Assembly: GCA_905147135.1 (NCBI GenBank)
Contig: LR990067.1
Coordinates: 1,178,001-1,242,000 of the forward strand
Direction: 5' to 3'
Length of the DNA: 64,000 nt
From: Blastobasis lacticolella
Lineage: Eukaryota > Arthropoda > Insecta > Lepidoptera > Blastobasidae
Below, piece after piece: positions 20,576 to 30,349 of the stretch. Below the pieces are notes generated by a model. It was not told the origin of the DNA, did not search any database, and worked only from the letters and a program-made list of their open reading frames with translations. Each line of letters begins with the position of its first letter. The stretch's first letter is position 1. The position numbers and the translations under genes are program-made.

Positions 20576-20815
20576 CATCGTAACTGTCCACTGTAGGATT
20601 TAGGGTCTCTCCCATGAGACGAGGTTATTGCCATAATCTCCACGCTTGGCAGGCGGGTTGAATATCGCAGTTGTAAATATAATGCTGCTGCCAATTTTCC
20701 AGCCTACGGAAACTTCAGAACTTTTATCTCGAATACATTACGCGCCTTGTACGACAACCCACGAGTGTAAGGAGTTGATGATATTCTACTCTGCCGGACA
20801 CTACACGGCAAGCTC
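20575..20815 (-). repeat. Repeat C, copy 6
   Basis: CGTAACTGTCCACTGTAGGA, TATTGCCATAATCTCCACGC, GCTGCCAATTTTCCAGCCTA and GCCGGACACTACACGGC, in family order, moderately diverged. Confidence 0.7.
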
Positions 20816-20859
20816 CTATGGTGGTTTTACAATAAAGCATCCTTAATGTAAAAATCGAA

Positions 20860-20935
20860 GATATTATGGGCGACAGTTACCACTTACCATCAGGTGGGCT
20901 GTCTGCTCGCTAATCACTGAGTAGCATAAAAAACA
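20860..20935 (+). repeat. Repeat E tail, copy 1
   Basis: ATTATGGGCGACAGTTACCA, CTTACCATCAGGTGGGCTGT, CTGCTCGC and GTAGCATAAAAAA. The same tail occurs at 24600-24670, 45670-45755, 50395-50480 (minus) and 63200-63325. The common 3' end with an A-run suggests a retroposon. Confidence 0.55.
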
Positions 20936-21111
20936 ATCTTCGACACAACGCCACACCAATGGAGAGCGTCCGTCCCCAGTGACTTATAGCGTTTGTAGCG
21001 CCGTGTGATTCGGATTAAACATTGGCTTCGCGACAAACCAGCCCCGGGGCGGGAGCGGAGCGGGGAGGGGGGTGTCGTACAAATGAGGGTAGTTTCAGTT
21101 TAAGCTTTACA

Positions 21112-21191
21112 AGATGTTTTATTTAGTTTTGATTTCCCTACTTTGGATGATGTAGGGATGTACCATAGTAGGGAAATCAAATAAAACATCC
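21112..21191. repeat. Short hairpin element
   Basis: GATGTTTTATTTAGTTTTGA with TTTCCCTAC is mirrored by GTAGGGAAATCAAATAAAAC with ATC, forming a stem of about 25 bp around a 27-nt loop. Possibly a tiny MITE or a structured RNA. Only one copy seen. Confidence 0.5.
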
Positions 21192-21409
21192 GTCGGAAAT
21201 GTTCAAGGTACCTCAAAAGCCGGCACCACATCCTCTCCCCTTAGGTCACAGATGTCTTGGAAGACTGTGACCACTACATCACGTAGACCGTCCGTCCATG
21301 TGCCTCACTAGACAATAATAAAATGATTTTTTGAAATGAAATGATGTTTTTTGGGTTGCCAAGAAGCGAATGTTGATAACCCACCATCGTGCAAAGGCTA
21401 AGGTTCGTC

Positions 21410-21605
21410 TCGACGTAGATTCGTCGATCGTGGTTACAAATTCAGTCGCCTGAATGTGCAGGTTCCATCACAAATGTTTTCCAACACCGTAAGGCAACTG
21501 TACCTATCTATCTTAGAATAGTCACATTAGTAACATAGCGGCACTGGGAATCCCACATGGTACCTCTCGCTCACAAGTCGGACACATTAACCATTAGGCT
21601 CTACA
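21410..21605 (-). mobile_element. SINE-B, copy 6 (fragment)
   Basis: TCGTGGTTACAAATTCAGTC, GCCTGAATGTGCAGGTTCCA, AACACCGTAAGGC and CCACATGGTACCTCTCGCTC, a diverged copy with damaged B-box and the distal body missing. Confidence 0.6.
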
Positions 21606-21609
21606 CTAC

Positions 21610-22160
21610 GCGTATCCCCATTTGGTAAACTTGCAATCTATCGGTTAAGCATATTATAAATAAATAAATAAAAGATTGGCGCTCACCATGGGACCAAATC
21701 TATTATAACACCGCAACTTTATAACGCAAACTCATCAGAACCCGTCGGATCAAACTCGAATAAAGGGGTGTTTGATTGAATCAGTACAACTTCAAACACA
21801 ATAAAGTTACAAAAAATTCCAGCCCAACTTTGTAAAGCCAGTTTGTAAAACTTTCGAGAACTCTACGCGAAGGTGATAAGGTTCAAATTGCAATAGCGTG
21901 AAATGACTGCCGTTGTGAGTTGAGTAAATAATGGAGCGATTAAAAATTAAACCGCAAGGCATTATGTTGTGTTGCCCCTTTGCTTAATATGGACCGCTTT
22001 TGATGAGGATTATGTGCGGGCTGTTTTATATTGCGATTTTTAGCTTTATTGGTTAATGTACTGAATAATAATGTTTACCAGTAGATAGACATTGTTCGCT
22101 TTAATAAATTTTACATTGCTGTGTTATACATTCAATCCTTTTTTAGTATCAAGTAGCGAC
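21610..22160. other. Unassigned stretch
   Basis: AT-rich, no supported feature. Confidence 0.35.
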
Positions 22161-22165
22161 ATATA

Positions 22166-22222
22166 CGGGTAGACTGTGCGGGTGCCGTAGGTTATCCTAC
22201 GTCATAGAGCGCAAGAAAATTT
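22166..22222 (+). mobile_element. Foldback FB2 terminal fragment
   Basis: AGACTGTGCGGGTGCCGTAG, then GTTATCCTACGTCATAGAGC and GCAAGAAAATTTC, matches the FB2 terminus at 24150-24202 (inverted). Confidence 0.5.
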
Positions 22223-22604
22223 CACTTTGTAGCGATAGTAAATAATAAATTAAGTAAAAAGGTATTTATTTAGCATTTAGATACTTTTAACACAAAAAAT
22301 AAAAACAAAAAAAAATACCAGAAACTTAAAACAAATGAAAAAAAAGAGAAATGTATGTATAAACACTAAACGCTAAAAAGGCCGAAGCTCAGTTCCGCAG
22401 ATACGCTATTCTGCCTTGGCCTACAAAATGACATTGAATAAAATTTGTTTTAGACACAGACAATATAAATAAATAAATTAAATAGATTTCACTATGGATT
22501 AACGACCAGGCATAAATCATAAAGTAGTGGTTTAGGAGACCCGCACAACCTCTTATCCTCTTACACAATGTTATGAGTGAATTCATTCTCGTGAATTCAA
22601 AAAT

Positions 22605-23137
22605 GAACTTTATTCAATGAGCAATACATTCCACTTTGATTTGGTCTCGTGCATTTTGTTTCTGAATTTGGACGACTGAATTTAGTCAAATGTAATAAGC
22701 GTATTAGGTAGGCTTCGTCCATATATGGGCTTTGTATACGTAGTATATACAACTTGTAAACCTATTGCCTGAAATAAACGTTATATTATTATTCTAACCT
22801 AAATGGTTTGTTATCAGGCTGTCCAAAGAAGAAAAACTGTTGCACCATTGGATTTTTTCACCGCCGTCTGTGCTCACAAACTTCGCCTCCTAGTCCTCCT
22901 ACCCTCACTACCTTATAATAATTTCATCGCGGAACAATTGGCTCTATAAGCGTACAATTTGCAGACGCCATCCTGCGTTCATTTGAAACGTTAATCAGCT
23001 TGAGACGGTGGATGTCGCGAAATCTTATCTTATGTGCTTGTTACACCTGGCTGAATTCTGACGACTAAATTCGGAAGCAAAAATCGTGAGAGCAAGTGAA
23101 AGTGGAATGTATTGCTCATAGAATAAAATTAAAGTTG
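22605..23137. mobile_element. TIR element MITE-5, about 530 bp
   Basis: AACTTTATTCAATGAGCAAT, ACATTCCACTTT, GAATTTAGTCAAATGTAATA (22605-22700) is mirrored at 23030-23137 (ACACCTGGCTGAATTC, AAAGTGGAATGTATTGCTCA, TAGAATAAAATTAAAGTT). Terminal inverted repeats are about 90 bp. A half copy lies at 24290-24375. The interior has no recognisable coding sequence. Confidence 0.65.
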
Positions 23138-23219
23138 AATAGGAAAATTGCAATAATATAACCCAAGATATCCATGTCCGTGTATAATTTCAAAACAGCT
23201 GCACCAATTTAGTTAACTC

Positions 23220-23365
23220 TTTTTGTTGTTGTTTGTAATTTTCAAGGCAAGGTTGTATGAAAGAAAAAAGGGCAGGTAGATGTAGGTTAGTTGCAGGGTA
23301 TATAGGTGTAGGGTACTGGTAGAACGCCAAGCGAACGAAGTCGCGCCGGGCCCACTAGTATAACA
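23220..23365 (-). repeat. Repeat F, copy 4
   Basis: GCAGGTAGATGTAGGTTAGT, GGTGTAGGGTACTGG, CGAACGAAGTCGCGCCGGGC and CCACTAGTATAACAAA are the reverse complement of the F head and core. Confidence 0.6.
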
Positions 23366-23712
23366 AAAAGGATAGGTATCCTCCCATCCCCCCCCCCTTT
23401 CTGACATTTAGATATACACACAGCCGCACAGAATGTCGCAACGGAGCTATTAATGACATAATTCGCGAATGGATCCTGTTAAGCGAAGCAAAGGGGAGAG
23501 ATCTCATACAGCCAGCGGTGCTTATCCGACCGAATTTATTAAACAAAAAGCATTAATTAGACTAATGGAGGCCTCTGCGGGTGATGCCTTGTCCTTTGTT
23601 TATATTAATGCCGGCAGTGAGACAGTTTCAAGGAGTGATTGCGAGTTTTAACGCGGAATTGGGCGCTTATTGCCTTTTCGCTGGGTGCTTATTCAAATTG
23701 GTGCGGTGCTGA
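23366..23712. other. Unassigned stretch
   Basis: An open plus-strand frame of 60 codons (23469-23651) shows no recognised domain. Nothing else supported. Confidence 0.3.
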
Positions 23713-24202
23713 ATAGACTTTGGGGGCGCCGTGGGTTATCGAGGAGAAAAATTGCGGTTTGGAGCGGTTGTAGAGGTTTGGGAGGCCCACAAAACGTTGG
23801 TCTGCCCTTTCACGATCTGGCAGATTTTTTTTATTGACCCGATCTTCTACTTATCGTAGCGATAGTACTTACTTCTTACTTACCTCTTGTATCGGTTCTA
23901 GAAGTAAAAAAAAACGGGATGCCGTCCTCTTAGAGGATGTGAGGCAGACTGTTTTTTTTACTTCCTTACTTAGAACCTGGATCTACTTACTAGAACTCAC
24001 ACAAGAGATGTAAGTACTATCGTTACGTTAAGTAGAAATTTGGGTCACTTAAAAAATTGTTTATCTGGCATAAATTGTTTTATGGTTGTGCACGGACAGG
24101 CCAACGTTTTGTGGGTCTGCTAAACCTCCATTATCACTACAAATTTGGAATTTTTCTTGTACTCGGTGACGTACGATAACCTACGGCGCCCTCGCAGTCT
24201 AT
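23713..24202. mobile_element. Foldback element FB2, complete
   Basis: ATAGACTTTGGGGGCGCCGT, then GGGTTATCG, is mirrored by CGATAACCTACGGCGCCCTC, then GCAGTCTAT. The inversion continues inward (GCCCACAAAACGTTGGTCTG / CAGGCCAACGTTTTGTGGGT; GATCTTCTACTTATC; TCTAGAAGTAAAAAAAAAC / GTTTTTTTTACTTCC) to a centre near 23940. The 490 bp is one long imperfect palindrome with no coding capacity. Partial copies are at 8155, 9105 and 22166. Confidence 0.8.
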
Positions 24203-24289
24203 AAATTATATAATTATAATTAAGGAGCGTCGCCTCGTAAGCGAGAGACTTTATCTTATCCATTTTCTGAGTTATTTACTTTGAAAGAA

Positions 24290-24375
24290 CACTAAACAGT
24301 CTTACTTTGCTCTCACGGTTTTTGCTTCAGAATTTAGTCGACTGAATTGAGCCAAATGTAATAAGCGCATAAACT
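24290..24375 (+). mobile_element. MITE-5 terminal fragment
   Basis: TTTGCTCTCACGGTTTTTGC, TTCAGAATTTAGTCGACTGA and CAAATGTAATAAGCGC match the MITE-5 terminal repeat at 22605-22700. Confidence 0.5.
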
Positions 24376-24469
24376 TGAGCATTTTGAGCTAGTCATTGGC
24401 CACCGACGATTATGCTTCTCGATATAATGTACTACTTCATATTAGTCCGTTCGATGGTAGGACTGTCAA

Positions 24470-24672
24470 GCCTGTGGAGTCCGCTTGGATAAGTACCACC
24501 GCCTAATCTATTTCCGGTTTGAAGGATAAGGTAACCAGCGCAATTTCAGGCATGAGGTATTTCATCTTAGTCTTCACAGACACAACTTGCCTGCGGTTCT
24601 AAATGTAGGAATCTTTGATGTTACGGGTGACAGTGACGGCTTACCAGGTGGGCTGTCTGCGTAGCATAAAAA
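24470..24672 (+). repeat. Repeat E, copy 2
   Basis: AAGTACCACCGCCTAATCTA, TTTGAAGGATAAGGTAACCA, GGCATGAGGTATTTCATCTT and the GTGGGCTGTCTGCGTAGCAT tail with AAAAAG. The same order occurs at 63040-63325, giving a family length of about 280 bp. Confidence 0.6.
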
Positions 24673-24689
24673 GAACGTCCAGATTCACA

Positions 24690-25480
24690 GACTCCCGTCC
24701 AAAGAAATGATCACATGTGTAACATGTCGCTCGCTGCCCCCAAGCTGCCGGTCCCCGCGGCCCCGCGGTCAGCAAATCGGTTTGTAATTCAGGTTGAGGT
24801 TTGATTAAAATAAATATGGTAGGTGTAGACTAGAGTGAGGGTAGTTGTAGGGTAGCGGGAGGGTTGTTTGTAGGATAGGGGAGGAGTGGTGTAAGGTAGG
24901 GGTTGGAACATGCAGGGGTAGGGTGCTAGGATAGCGGTAGCGATAAGGTAAAGGTAGAGTGGGGTAGGGTAGAAGAAGATTAGGGTAGGCTACGGGGATT
25001 AAGACACCACGCGACCTTGTTCGCATTGTGTCTTACTCCCCTGTAGAATACCCTAATCACTCCTACCCTACCTTACTCACTACCCTTACCCTTACCCTAC
25101 CGCTACCCTGCCACCCTACACCTGCGGCTGTACCGCCAGAGCCTCTGCCTTGCTGCGATGGTCCCTACTCAGATGGCGGCGTACTATCGGAGACTGGCGG
25201 TACGGCCCCAGCACGGTCCTACCTATAACCCTACACTACTCTACAACTACCCTACACCTACCCTCTTCTTATTTTATGCAAACCCAACAAAAAAAAAATC
25301 AAATGGGTGTACAGCCGTTTCCGAAGTACCCGCAAACAAGCTCCACGCTCCGCGGATAAAACAGTGCGCCAACCGCCGGCGCCACCAAGCGGCTAATTCG
25401 GATTAGCGACTGCGGCTGTCAGCTCGCCCGCGGCCCCGCGGGGACCGGCAACTTGGGGGCACGGCGACATGTTACACATG
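24690..25480. repeat. Large imperfect palindrome with purine/pyrimidine arms
   Basis: ACATGTGTAACATGTCGCTC, CCCCCAAGCTGCCGGTCCCC (24705-24770) is mirrored at about 25424-25480 (GGGGACCGGCAACTTGGGGG, CGACATGTTACACATGT). Inside, the left arm is purine-rich (GGGTAG repeats, 24810-25000) and the right arm pyrimidine-rich (CCTACCCTAC, 25030-25270), centred on a GACACCACGCG / TTGTGTC core near 25020. It looks like two inverted repeat F copies inside an inverted outer repeat. No coding role seen. Confidence 0.65.
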
Positions 25481-25560
25481 TTATCATTACGTTGGACGCC
25501 AGCCAGCTAGTTATTAACATGAGTCCAGATTCACAGACTACCTTCGAATGAAGTAACTAG

Positions 25561-26034
25561 GCGTTTATTAAAAAGTTATAGTGCAAAGGAAATACTTTCA
25601 AAGGCTGTATAACTTATGTATTTGACTCTTTTAATTTAAGCCTTATAATGGAACATCCAAGCTTTTGAGTATGGCGTGAATCCAAATGGATACGACACGA
25701 TTTGACAGTAGAAAATTTTTACTTTGTATGTCGCATGTAAGAGAGGTCTTGCTCTTAGTGGGAAACCGACGGCTCCTAAAACAAATGACACTTAAAAAGT
25801 AATTACTTTACATTAGTGAACAATCTATACAAGAAATTTCTTCCACCTAACAATTGTTGAAATGTTTTTTTTTTATTTTGATACGGTAAAGAAATGGCAT
25901 AACGAGATCGCGCACACCATCGGTTTGTTTCACAATGAAGTGCTTCGTTCAGGAACGCGGAGCAGAGTGGACTGAATAATAAAGTGTGTAATGAAAAATA
26001 TATGTTTTCTAATAATTCGATTATTTCGTTGCAG
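25561..26034. other. Candidate intron upstream of exon a
   Basis: AT-rich, no repeats recognised. Ends with a branch-like TTCTAAT and the tract GATTATTTCGTTGCAG at 26019-26034, a good 3' splice site. Confidence 0.4.
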
Positions 26035-26087
26035 TCACAGAAAAGGCTGGGTACCAGTCGCCGTATGGGGGCATGGACAATGGAATG
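26035..26087 (+). CDS. Candidate host exon a (53 nt)
   Basis: A strong acceptor (TCTAATAATTCG...TTTCGTTGCAG) precedes, and a near-consensus donor ATG|GTGAGT follows. Two nucleotides complete an incoming codon and the remaining 17 codons read TEKAGYQSPYGGMDNGM, ending on a codon boundary. The other two frames are also open, so the frame choice rests on composition and on phase agreement with exon b at 45233. A second AG at 26039-26040 could shorten the exon to 47 nt. The product is not recognised; Gly/Tyr/Met-rich linkers like this occur in many regulatory proteins. Not within any repeat family seen here. Confidence 0.5.
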
Positions 26088-26750
26088 GTGAGTAGTTTTT
26101 TTATTATATTATTGTTGTAACTAAGTCGGTAGTTTCCTACAGTATTAAGCCTGATATACATTGGTCAAGGACATTGGCGAGTGGCGTGTACGAGTCCAGA
26201 ACGCTGTACGGACTCGCTATCGTCCGATTGGTTTACACAAGTGTACTAGTGGCACGTAAGTCGAGCGGTGAACGAAACACGCGGAGGGGATACCTGTAGG
26301 CTAATTATTACGTAACTAACGTTGGCGTTAACCTTCCTGTGTTCAAATCTTGGCCTCCGTTGGTTTTAAATGTTATAAGTTGTTGGGTTTCGGGAAAATT
26401 ACCCAACAAATCGCAAATTTACGGCGGTATTTGCTCCGTCGAAGTCCTCAGCCTTAGTCCTCGTGATAAAAACAAAACAAAGGGAACCTAAAGGTTAAAA
26501 ACAATACGTCGATAGCCAAACCCCAAACACGTAAGGGAAAGAGAAGAGCGAAGGATTCTGCCGGCGTCGCGTTTTTTCTCCTCCTACCCGCAAAAAGGCG
26601 ACCCGGATACAATGTTATATTGGTCCGGTAGTAAATCATTGCGCAGTCGATATTGGGCCGCGGTTTTCACTGTGTTATGTGTGTAGGTAATGTAATATGC
26701 GCGATTCGGGTGTATCGCGTTGATTTACGTTGCTTGGTATACCTAGGTTT
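26088..26750. other. Unassigned, candidate intron start
   Basis: Begins with the donor GTGAGTAGTTTTTTTATTA. No repeat recognised until 26755; a minus-strand open frame at 26454-26639 has no family. Confidence 0.4.
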
Positions 26751-26754
26751 AAAA

Positions 26755-26880
26755 AATCATCATCTTTATAATCTGGACGCCTTCAAGGCTAAGTGTTCCT
26801 AGACAGGCATGCTCCATCTTCGGCCTCATCGTCACTTACCACCAGGTGAGATGGCGGTCAAATGCCTGGCTAGTCTAATT
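26755..26880 (+). pseudogene. LINE RT C-terminal tail, copy 4
   Basis: ATAATCTGGACGCCTTCAAG, GTTCCTAGACAGGCATGCTC, CACTTACCACCAGGTGAGAT and GGCGGTCAAATGCCTGGCTA. The same tail as 6545-6680, with a short internal deletion after CTTCAAGGCTA. Confidence 0.65.
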
Positions 26881-26984
26881 AAATAAATAATACTGGTACG
26901 CTCCAGCTAGAGCCAATGGATATCCAAACAAGCTTCTGAAAACATAAAACGAAAAAGACTGGCGGAAGTGGCTAGCCCGTTACG

Positions 26985-27075
26985 GTGCTGAAGTTCGACT
27001 AGCCTCAAAGTACGAAACGGTCACGTTACGTTTACGGTTACGTTGCTTAACCTTGGTTATCGGTTTCGCAAGCAC
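26985..27075 (-). mobile_element. 5S rRNA-derived SINE, copy 2
   Basis: AGTACGAAACGGTCACGTTA, CGTTGCTTAACCTTGGTTAT and CGGTTTCGCAAGC are the reverse complement of the 5S-like head at 14640-14720. The C-box region is degraded by a short GTTACG duplication. Confidence 0.6.
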
Positions 27076-27169
27076 ACTACAACTAGACCAGAGCCGCTTC
27101 TAAAGAACAAAAAATCTTCAAAAACCGCATACTACCCACATAACAATTTAACGAATGCACCTTTACGAC

Positions 27170-28015
27170 AACAATTAGTGTTGTACAAAGACTCGAGTTC
27201 GGGAATCATTATTTTAGGACTCGACTCATTATGACAGAGACTTTAACGAGACGTTTTTATTGTAAGGTATTTTTAATTGTTATTTCAAGTGTACCTAGTG
27301 TAAACTATGTAGAATATTGTAAATAGTTTCATAAACATTTCTGAACGAAATGTGTGAGATTCTTGAACGATTTATCTTTGAGTAGATTCAATACTAATTA
27401 ATTAAAAATTGGGTTTGTAGATATGCGATAAATCCTATAATTATTTTAAAAAATGTCTAAAATACAAAATGTCCTCACAATATAACAAGTATATGATGTG
27501 GTATGGTATGTCAAACTGTAGGATAATTTTCTGGGGTGTCTTATATTGCTTGCAGTAGACGCTTCGAGTCAAGTTTTCGAGCACGATTTTGTATAATTCT
27601 CGAATTATTTATTTATTTATTTAACCATTTATTGTGCACAAAGAAAGTTACAATAATATTTGCGACTCGAGTTCTTTTTATACTCGAGTCCGTGCTCTGA
27701 TGATTCGCGGTCGACTCCGCTAGACTCGTGAGTGTTTAGGTTACTGACGCTGGAATACTCGAATATCTCTATATTTTAAGGGCTCCTTAGATATCGTAAT
27801 ATCGTGGTAAAAGAAATACTAACCGTGGTAAAAAACCCGATAACATGTGTAGTGAAAGTCTTGTTATCCCTTTTGAATGTCAATGATTTGAAAGGGACAG
27901 CATGATGTTTAAGGAGCCCTTAAAGTTAAGAAGCATCCCAGTATTCGGGCGCGAGTCCTGGAAAACTGAGTCGAGTCTATAAAGTCAGACTTTTGGACTC
28001 GAGTGTTTCCCATCA
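27170..28015. repeat. ACTCGAGT-rich region, possible hAT-like element
   Basis: GACTCGAGT-type motifs recur at about 27190, 27664, 27681, 27968 and 27995, with partial forms between (AGGACTCGACTC, TAGACTCGTGAGTG). The right edge, GGACTCGAGTGTTTCCCATC then ACTAC, resembles inverted hAT ends (a GTGATGGG type). The left edge is ill-defined. No transposase. Confidence 0.35.
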
Positions 28016-28311
28016 CTACCAACAATTGATCTGTCCATCTCCGGCAACTAATTCCGCTCCCGTTGGTCTGGTATTTAACTATTTATTATTTTTATCCGTC
28101 GCCGCGTACCGGTTCACTAATTGGCGAGCGGAGCCGCGGTCCGGGACTAGTTGGTGGGGTGGCCATGGGCGAGGTTGGTACTTGGATTTTTTCAAATGAA
28201 TCAATTTTTAACGTGGTGGTTGCAGATTTATATCGACGTTTCCGTAGATTTTTTAAATATATTCTTTAATAAGCTTGCGCACAGCGCCATATTTTTTTTT
28301 TGTATATGAGA

Positions 28312-28548
28312 CAAGATAGGCCCTTAAGCCTAAGGGATCTAGCCCCAAAGTAAGCAAAGCATGTGTTATGGGCGCCAGAAAACTGATAAATTACTTATAC
28401 ATTTTTAAATACATACTAATTAACTATATAACATCCTGACCCGTAACGGAAATAAAAACTCATCATTCAAATTTCTTCCCGACCGGGAATCGAACATAGG
28501 ACCTTTGCGTGTGAGACAGATAAACCACTCAGGTCGTCAGATATGATA
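28312..28548 (-). mobile_element. SINE-Gly, copy 3
   Basis: GCCCTTAAGCCTAAGGGATC is followed by TAGCCCCAAAGTAAGCAAAG, CCTGACCCGTAACGGAA, CGACCGGGAATCGAACATAG and CACTCAGGTCGTC. The tRNA head has several substitutions and a deletion after TTGCGTG. Confidence 0.7.
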
Positions 28549-28649
28549 GATAAACTCATTATTGCTCACGTAGGATCACACGATAACTTTATAGTTCTCA
28601 TAGACAACAAAGAAACAAAGTAACAAAGAAATATTAGTCCGTTAAAAGT

Positions 28650-28975
28650 CCGTTTATACGGACATCGGGGGTCAACCGAGTTGTCATTGCTCGGCCGTTG
28701 TTCGGCCGCCGTACGCCGATCCAGCTCGGACCCGGCGCGCTCCAACGTGAATCATCCTTCATCCGTTAAAATTGCTTATTTGTAAAGTCCCGAACCCCGC
28801 CGCACCCGTGGCCGCCCTACCGGCCAGCGTGTGCCCACAAAAAGCGTCCCGCCGCCGGACCAGTTAGTGCAATCTATGGTTAGCGGCAATAAAGAGATGT
28901 TTCAGTTATCGGACGTGCCGCGGGAGGCGCTGGGAGGCGGATGGGGCAGGTTGTAGACGTCGCTTGTTGTAAAAT
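28650..28975. other. GC-rich unassigned block
   Basis: Marked by CGGCCGTTGTTCGGCCGCCG, CGGACCCGGCGCGCTCCAAC and GTGCCGCGGGAGGCGCTGGG in otherwise AT-rich DNA. Part (GGTCAACCGAGTTGTCATTG, CGGCCGC) recurs at 29431-29462, so at least the first 90 bp is repetitive. The rest could be regulatory; no exon frame is supported. Confidence 0.35.
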
Positions 28976-28977
28976 GC

Positions 28978-29325
28978 TTTTTTTTATGTCATACGGTAGG
29001 CAAACAGGCAAGCGAGCCACCTGATGGAAAGTGGTCACCACCGCCCATAGACATTAGCAACACCAAGAGTATCGCTTATGCGTTGCCCACCTCTATAACA
29101 CGTTGCTCTGGCAGAAAAAAGGCAAATGCCCCTCCACTGCCAAAGCCACGGTTCCCCAAATCCCCACCCCATGGAGCACTGGAAACCTTACTCACCGGTA
29201 GAAACACAATCCTATTTAAAAGAGTATTGTTTAGCTGCGGTATTCTGTAAGGTGGACGTACTTCCCCAGTCGGGCGGCTCCAATTCGAACGAGATACCCC
29301 GCTATGCCCTACCTCTCCTAAATCA
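28978..29325 (-). mobile_element. Repeat D, copy 3 (near full length)
   Basis: T-run at the left, TATGTCATACGGTAGGCAAA, through GGTTCCCCAAATCCCCACCC to AACGAGATACCCCGCTATGC. The minus-strand frame GHSGVSRSNWSRPTGEVRPP, PQLNNTLLNRIVFLPVSKVS, APWGGDLGNRGFGSGGAFAF is open for over 100 codons. Confidence 0.8.
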
Positions 29326-29639
29326 TGATAATATTGCTTGAATCTAAATGAATAGATAGTTTTCTTGAATTTAAATGAATAATTTGCAGCAGTAAACCTG
29401 AATAAAACCTGAACCTGAACCTGACGCCGTAGGTCAACCAAGTTGTCATTGCTAGGCCGCCATACAAATAGACATTCGGCTGTACGCTGTAGCCAGTAAC
29501 CAACGTAGATGACGTACTGTAGAATTCTGTAATGTCAAATTCAGTTGCCAACTGAGTTAGACAATAGCCCCGCTGAACAGTAGACTAATTACGTAACAAC
29601 CCTGTAGCCGAAAATTCTCCGATTGTAATGATTGAAATT

Positions 29640-29730
29640 GTTACTTTTACACTGCAGGACTTAGGGCCTCTTCCACGAAACCCGAACTAATTGCCATAAT
29701 CTCCACGCTTGGCAGGAAGGTTGGAGAGTT
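29640..29730 (-). repeat. Repeat C fragment joined to MITE-3 fragment
   Basis: CACTGCAGGACTTAGGGCCT and TTGCCATAATCTCCACGCTT belong to repeat C. Immediately to the left (29585-29648), TTACGTAACAACCCTGTAGC and TGATTGAAATTGTTACTTTT match a MITE-3 end. Confidence 0.55.
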
Positions 29731-29744
29731 TTTCATTTTTATAT

Positions 29745-29950
29745 GTTACTAGTGGACACGGCGCGACTTCGTACGCGTACACCTTTTTTACCCTGACCTA
29801 CCCTTTTTTTCTTACTTAAAAACCTTCCTCTTGAATCACTCTATCTATTAAAAAAAAACGCATCAAAATCCGTTGCGTAGTTTCAAAGATTTAAGCATAC
29901 AAAGGGACATAGGGACAGAGAAAGCGACTTTGTTTTATACTATGTAGTGA
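29745..29950 (+). repeat. Repeat F, copy 5
   Basis: TACTAGTGGACACGGCGCGA, CTTCGTACGCGTACACC, CTTCCTCTTGAATCACTCTA, CCGTTGCGTAGTTTCAAAG and AAAGCGACTTTGTTTTATAC. The core is reduced to two CCTACC units. Confidence 0.7.
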
Positions 29951-30285
29951 TTTATTGGAGAAAAAACAGCTTACAAATATACAAATAAAGTATTTCACAA
30001 TATGTTCTTACAAAATCCAACAGGGTTTCCACTATATTAGTTGTACATGTATTGCATTAAGACCAGCATTAGACAACATCGCCGGACAGATTTCACGTAT
30101 TCTGTGGCGGTGCGGCGTCTACCCGCTGCGCGGTCCGCGCGGTGCATTGACTGCGGCCCGGACAGGTGGACAGCATCAAAATTAAAATATCGTTCGCCGC
30201 GGTTCCCGCACGGTGACGCGTCGGTGAGGAGCGGTTGGGCTGGCGCAGTGACAATTTATTTATCAATTTTTTTTTTATAATTATA
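29951..30285. other. Unassigned, with GC-rich patch
   Basis: 30090-30250 is GC-rich (CGCTGCGCGGTCCGCGCGGT) in AT-rich surroundings. Open frames pass through it on both strands but none has a recognised domain. Confidence 0.3.
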
Positions 30286-30287
30286 CA

Positions 30288-30345
30288 CGTGGAAGAATAG
30301 GGCGGAGGCCTTTGCCCAACAGTGGGATGTTTCAGGCTGATATAA
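30288..30345 (+). repeat. LINE 3'-tail fragment (GCCCAACAGTGGGATG type)
   Basis: AGGGCGGAGGCCTTTGCCCA, ACAGTGGGATGTTTCAGGCT and GATATAAATAAAAATAAAC match the common 'GGCCTTTGCCCAGCAGTGGG' LINE ending. Relatives are at 38648-38700, 57615-57645 and within 61588-61753. Confidence 0.55.
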
Positions 30346-30349
30346 ATAA

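Noticed and set aside
24810..25270. Telomere-like or satellite repeats
   Set aside because: The CCTACC/GGGTAG units are irregular, differ from the insect TTAGG repeat, and occur as the core of dispersed repeat F.
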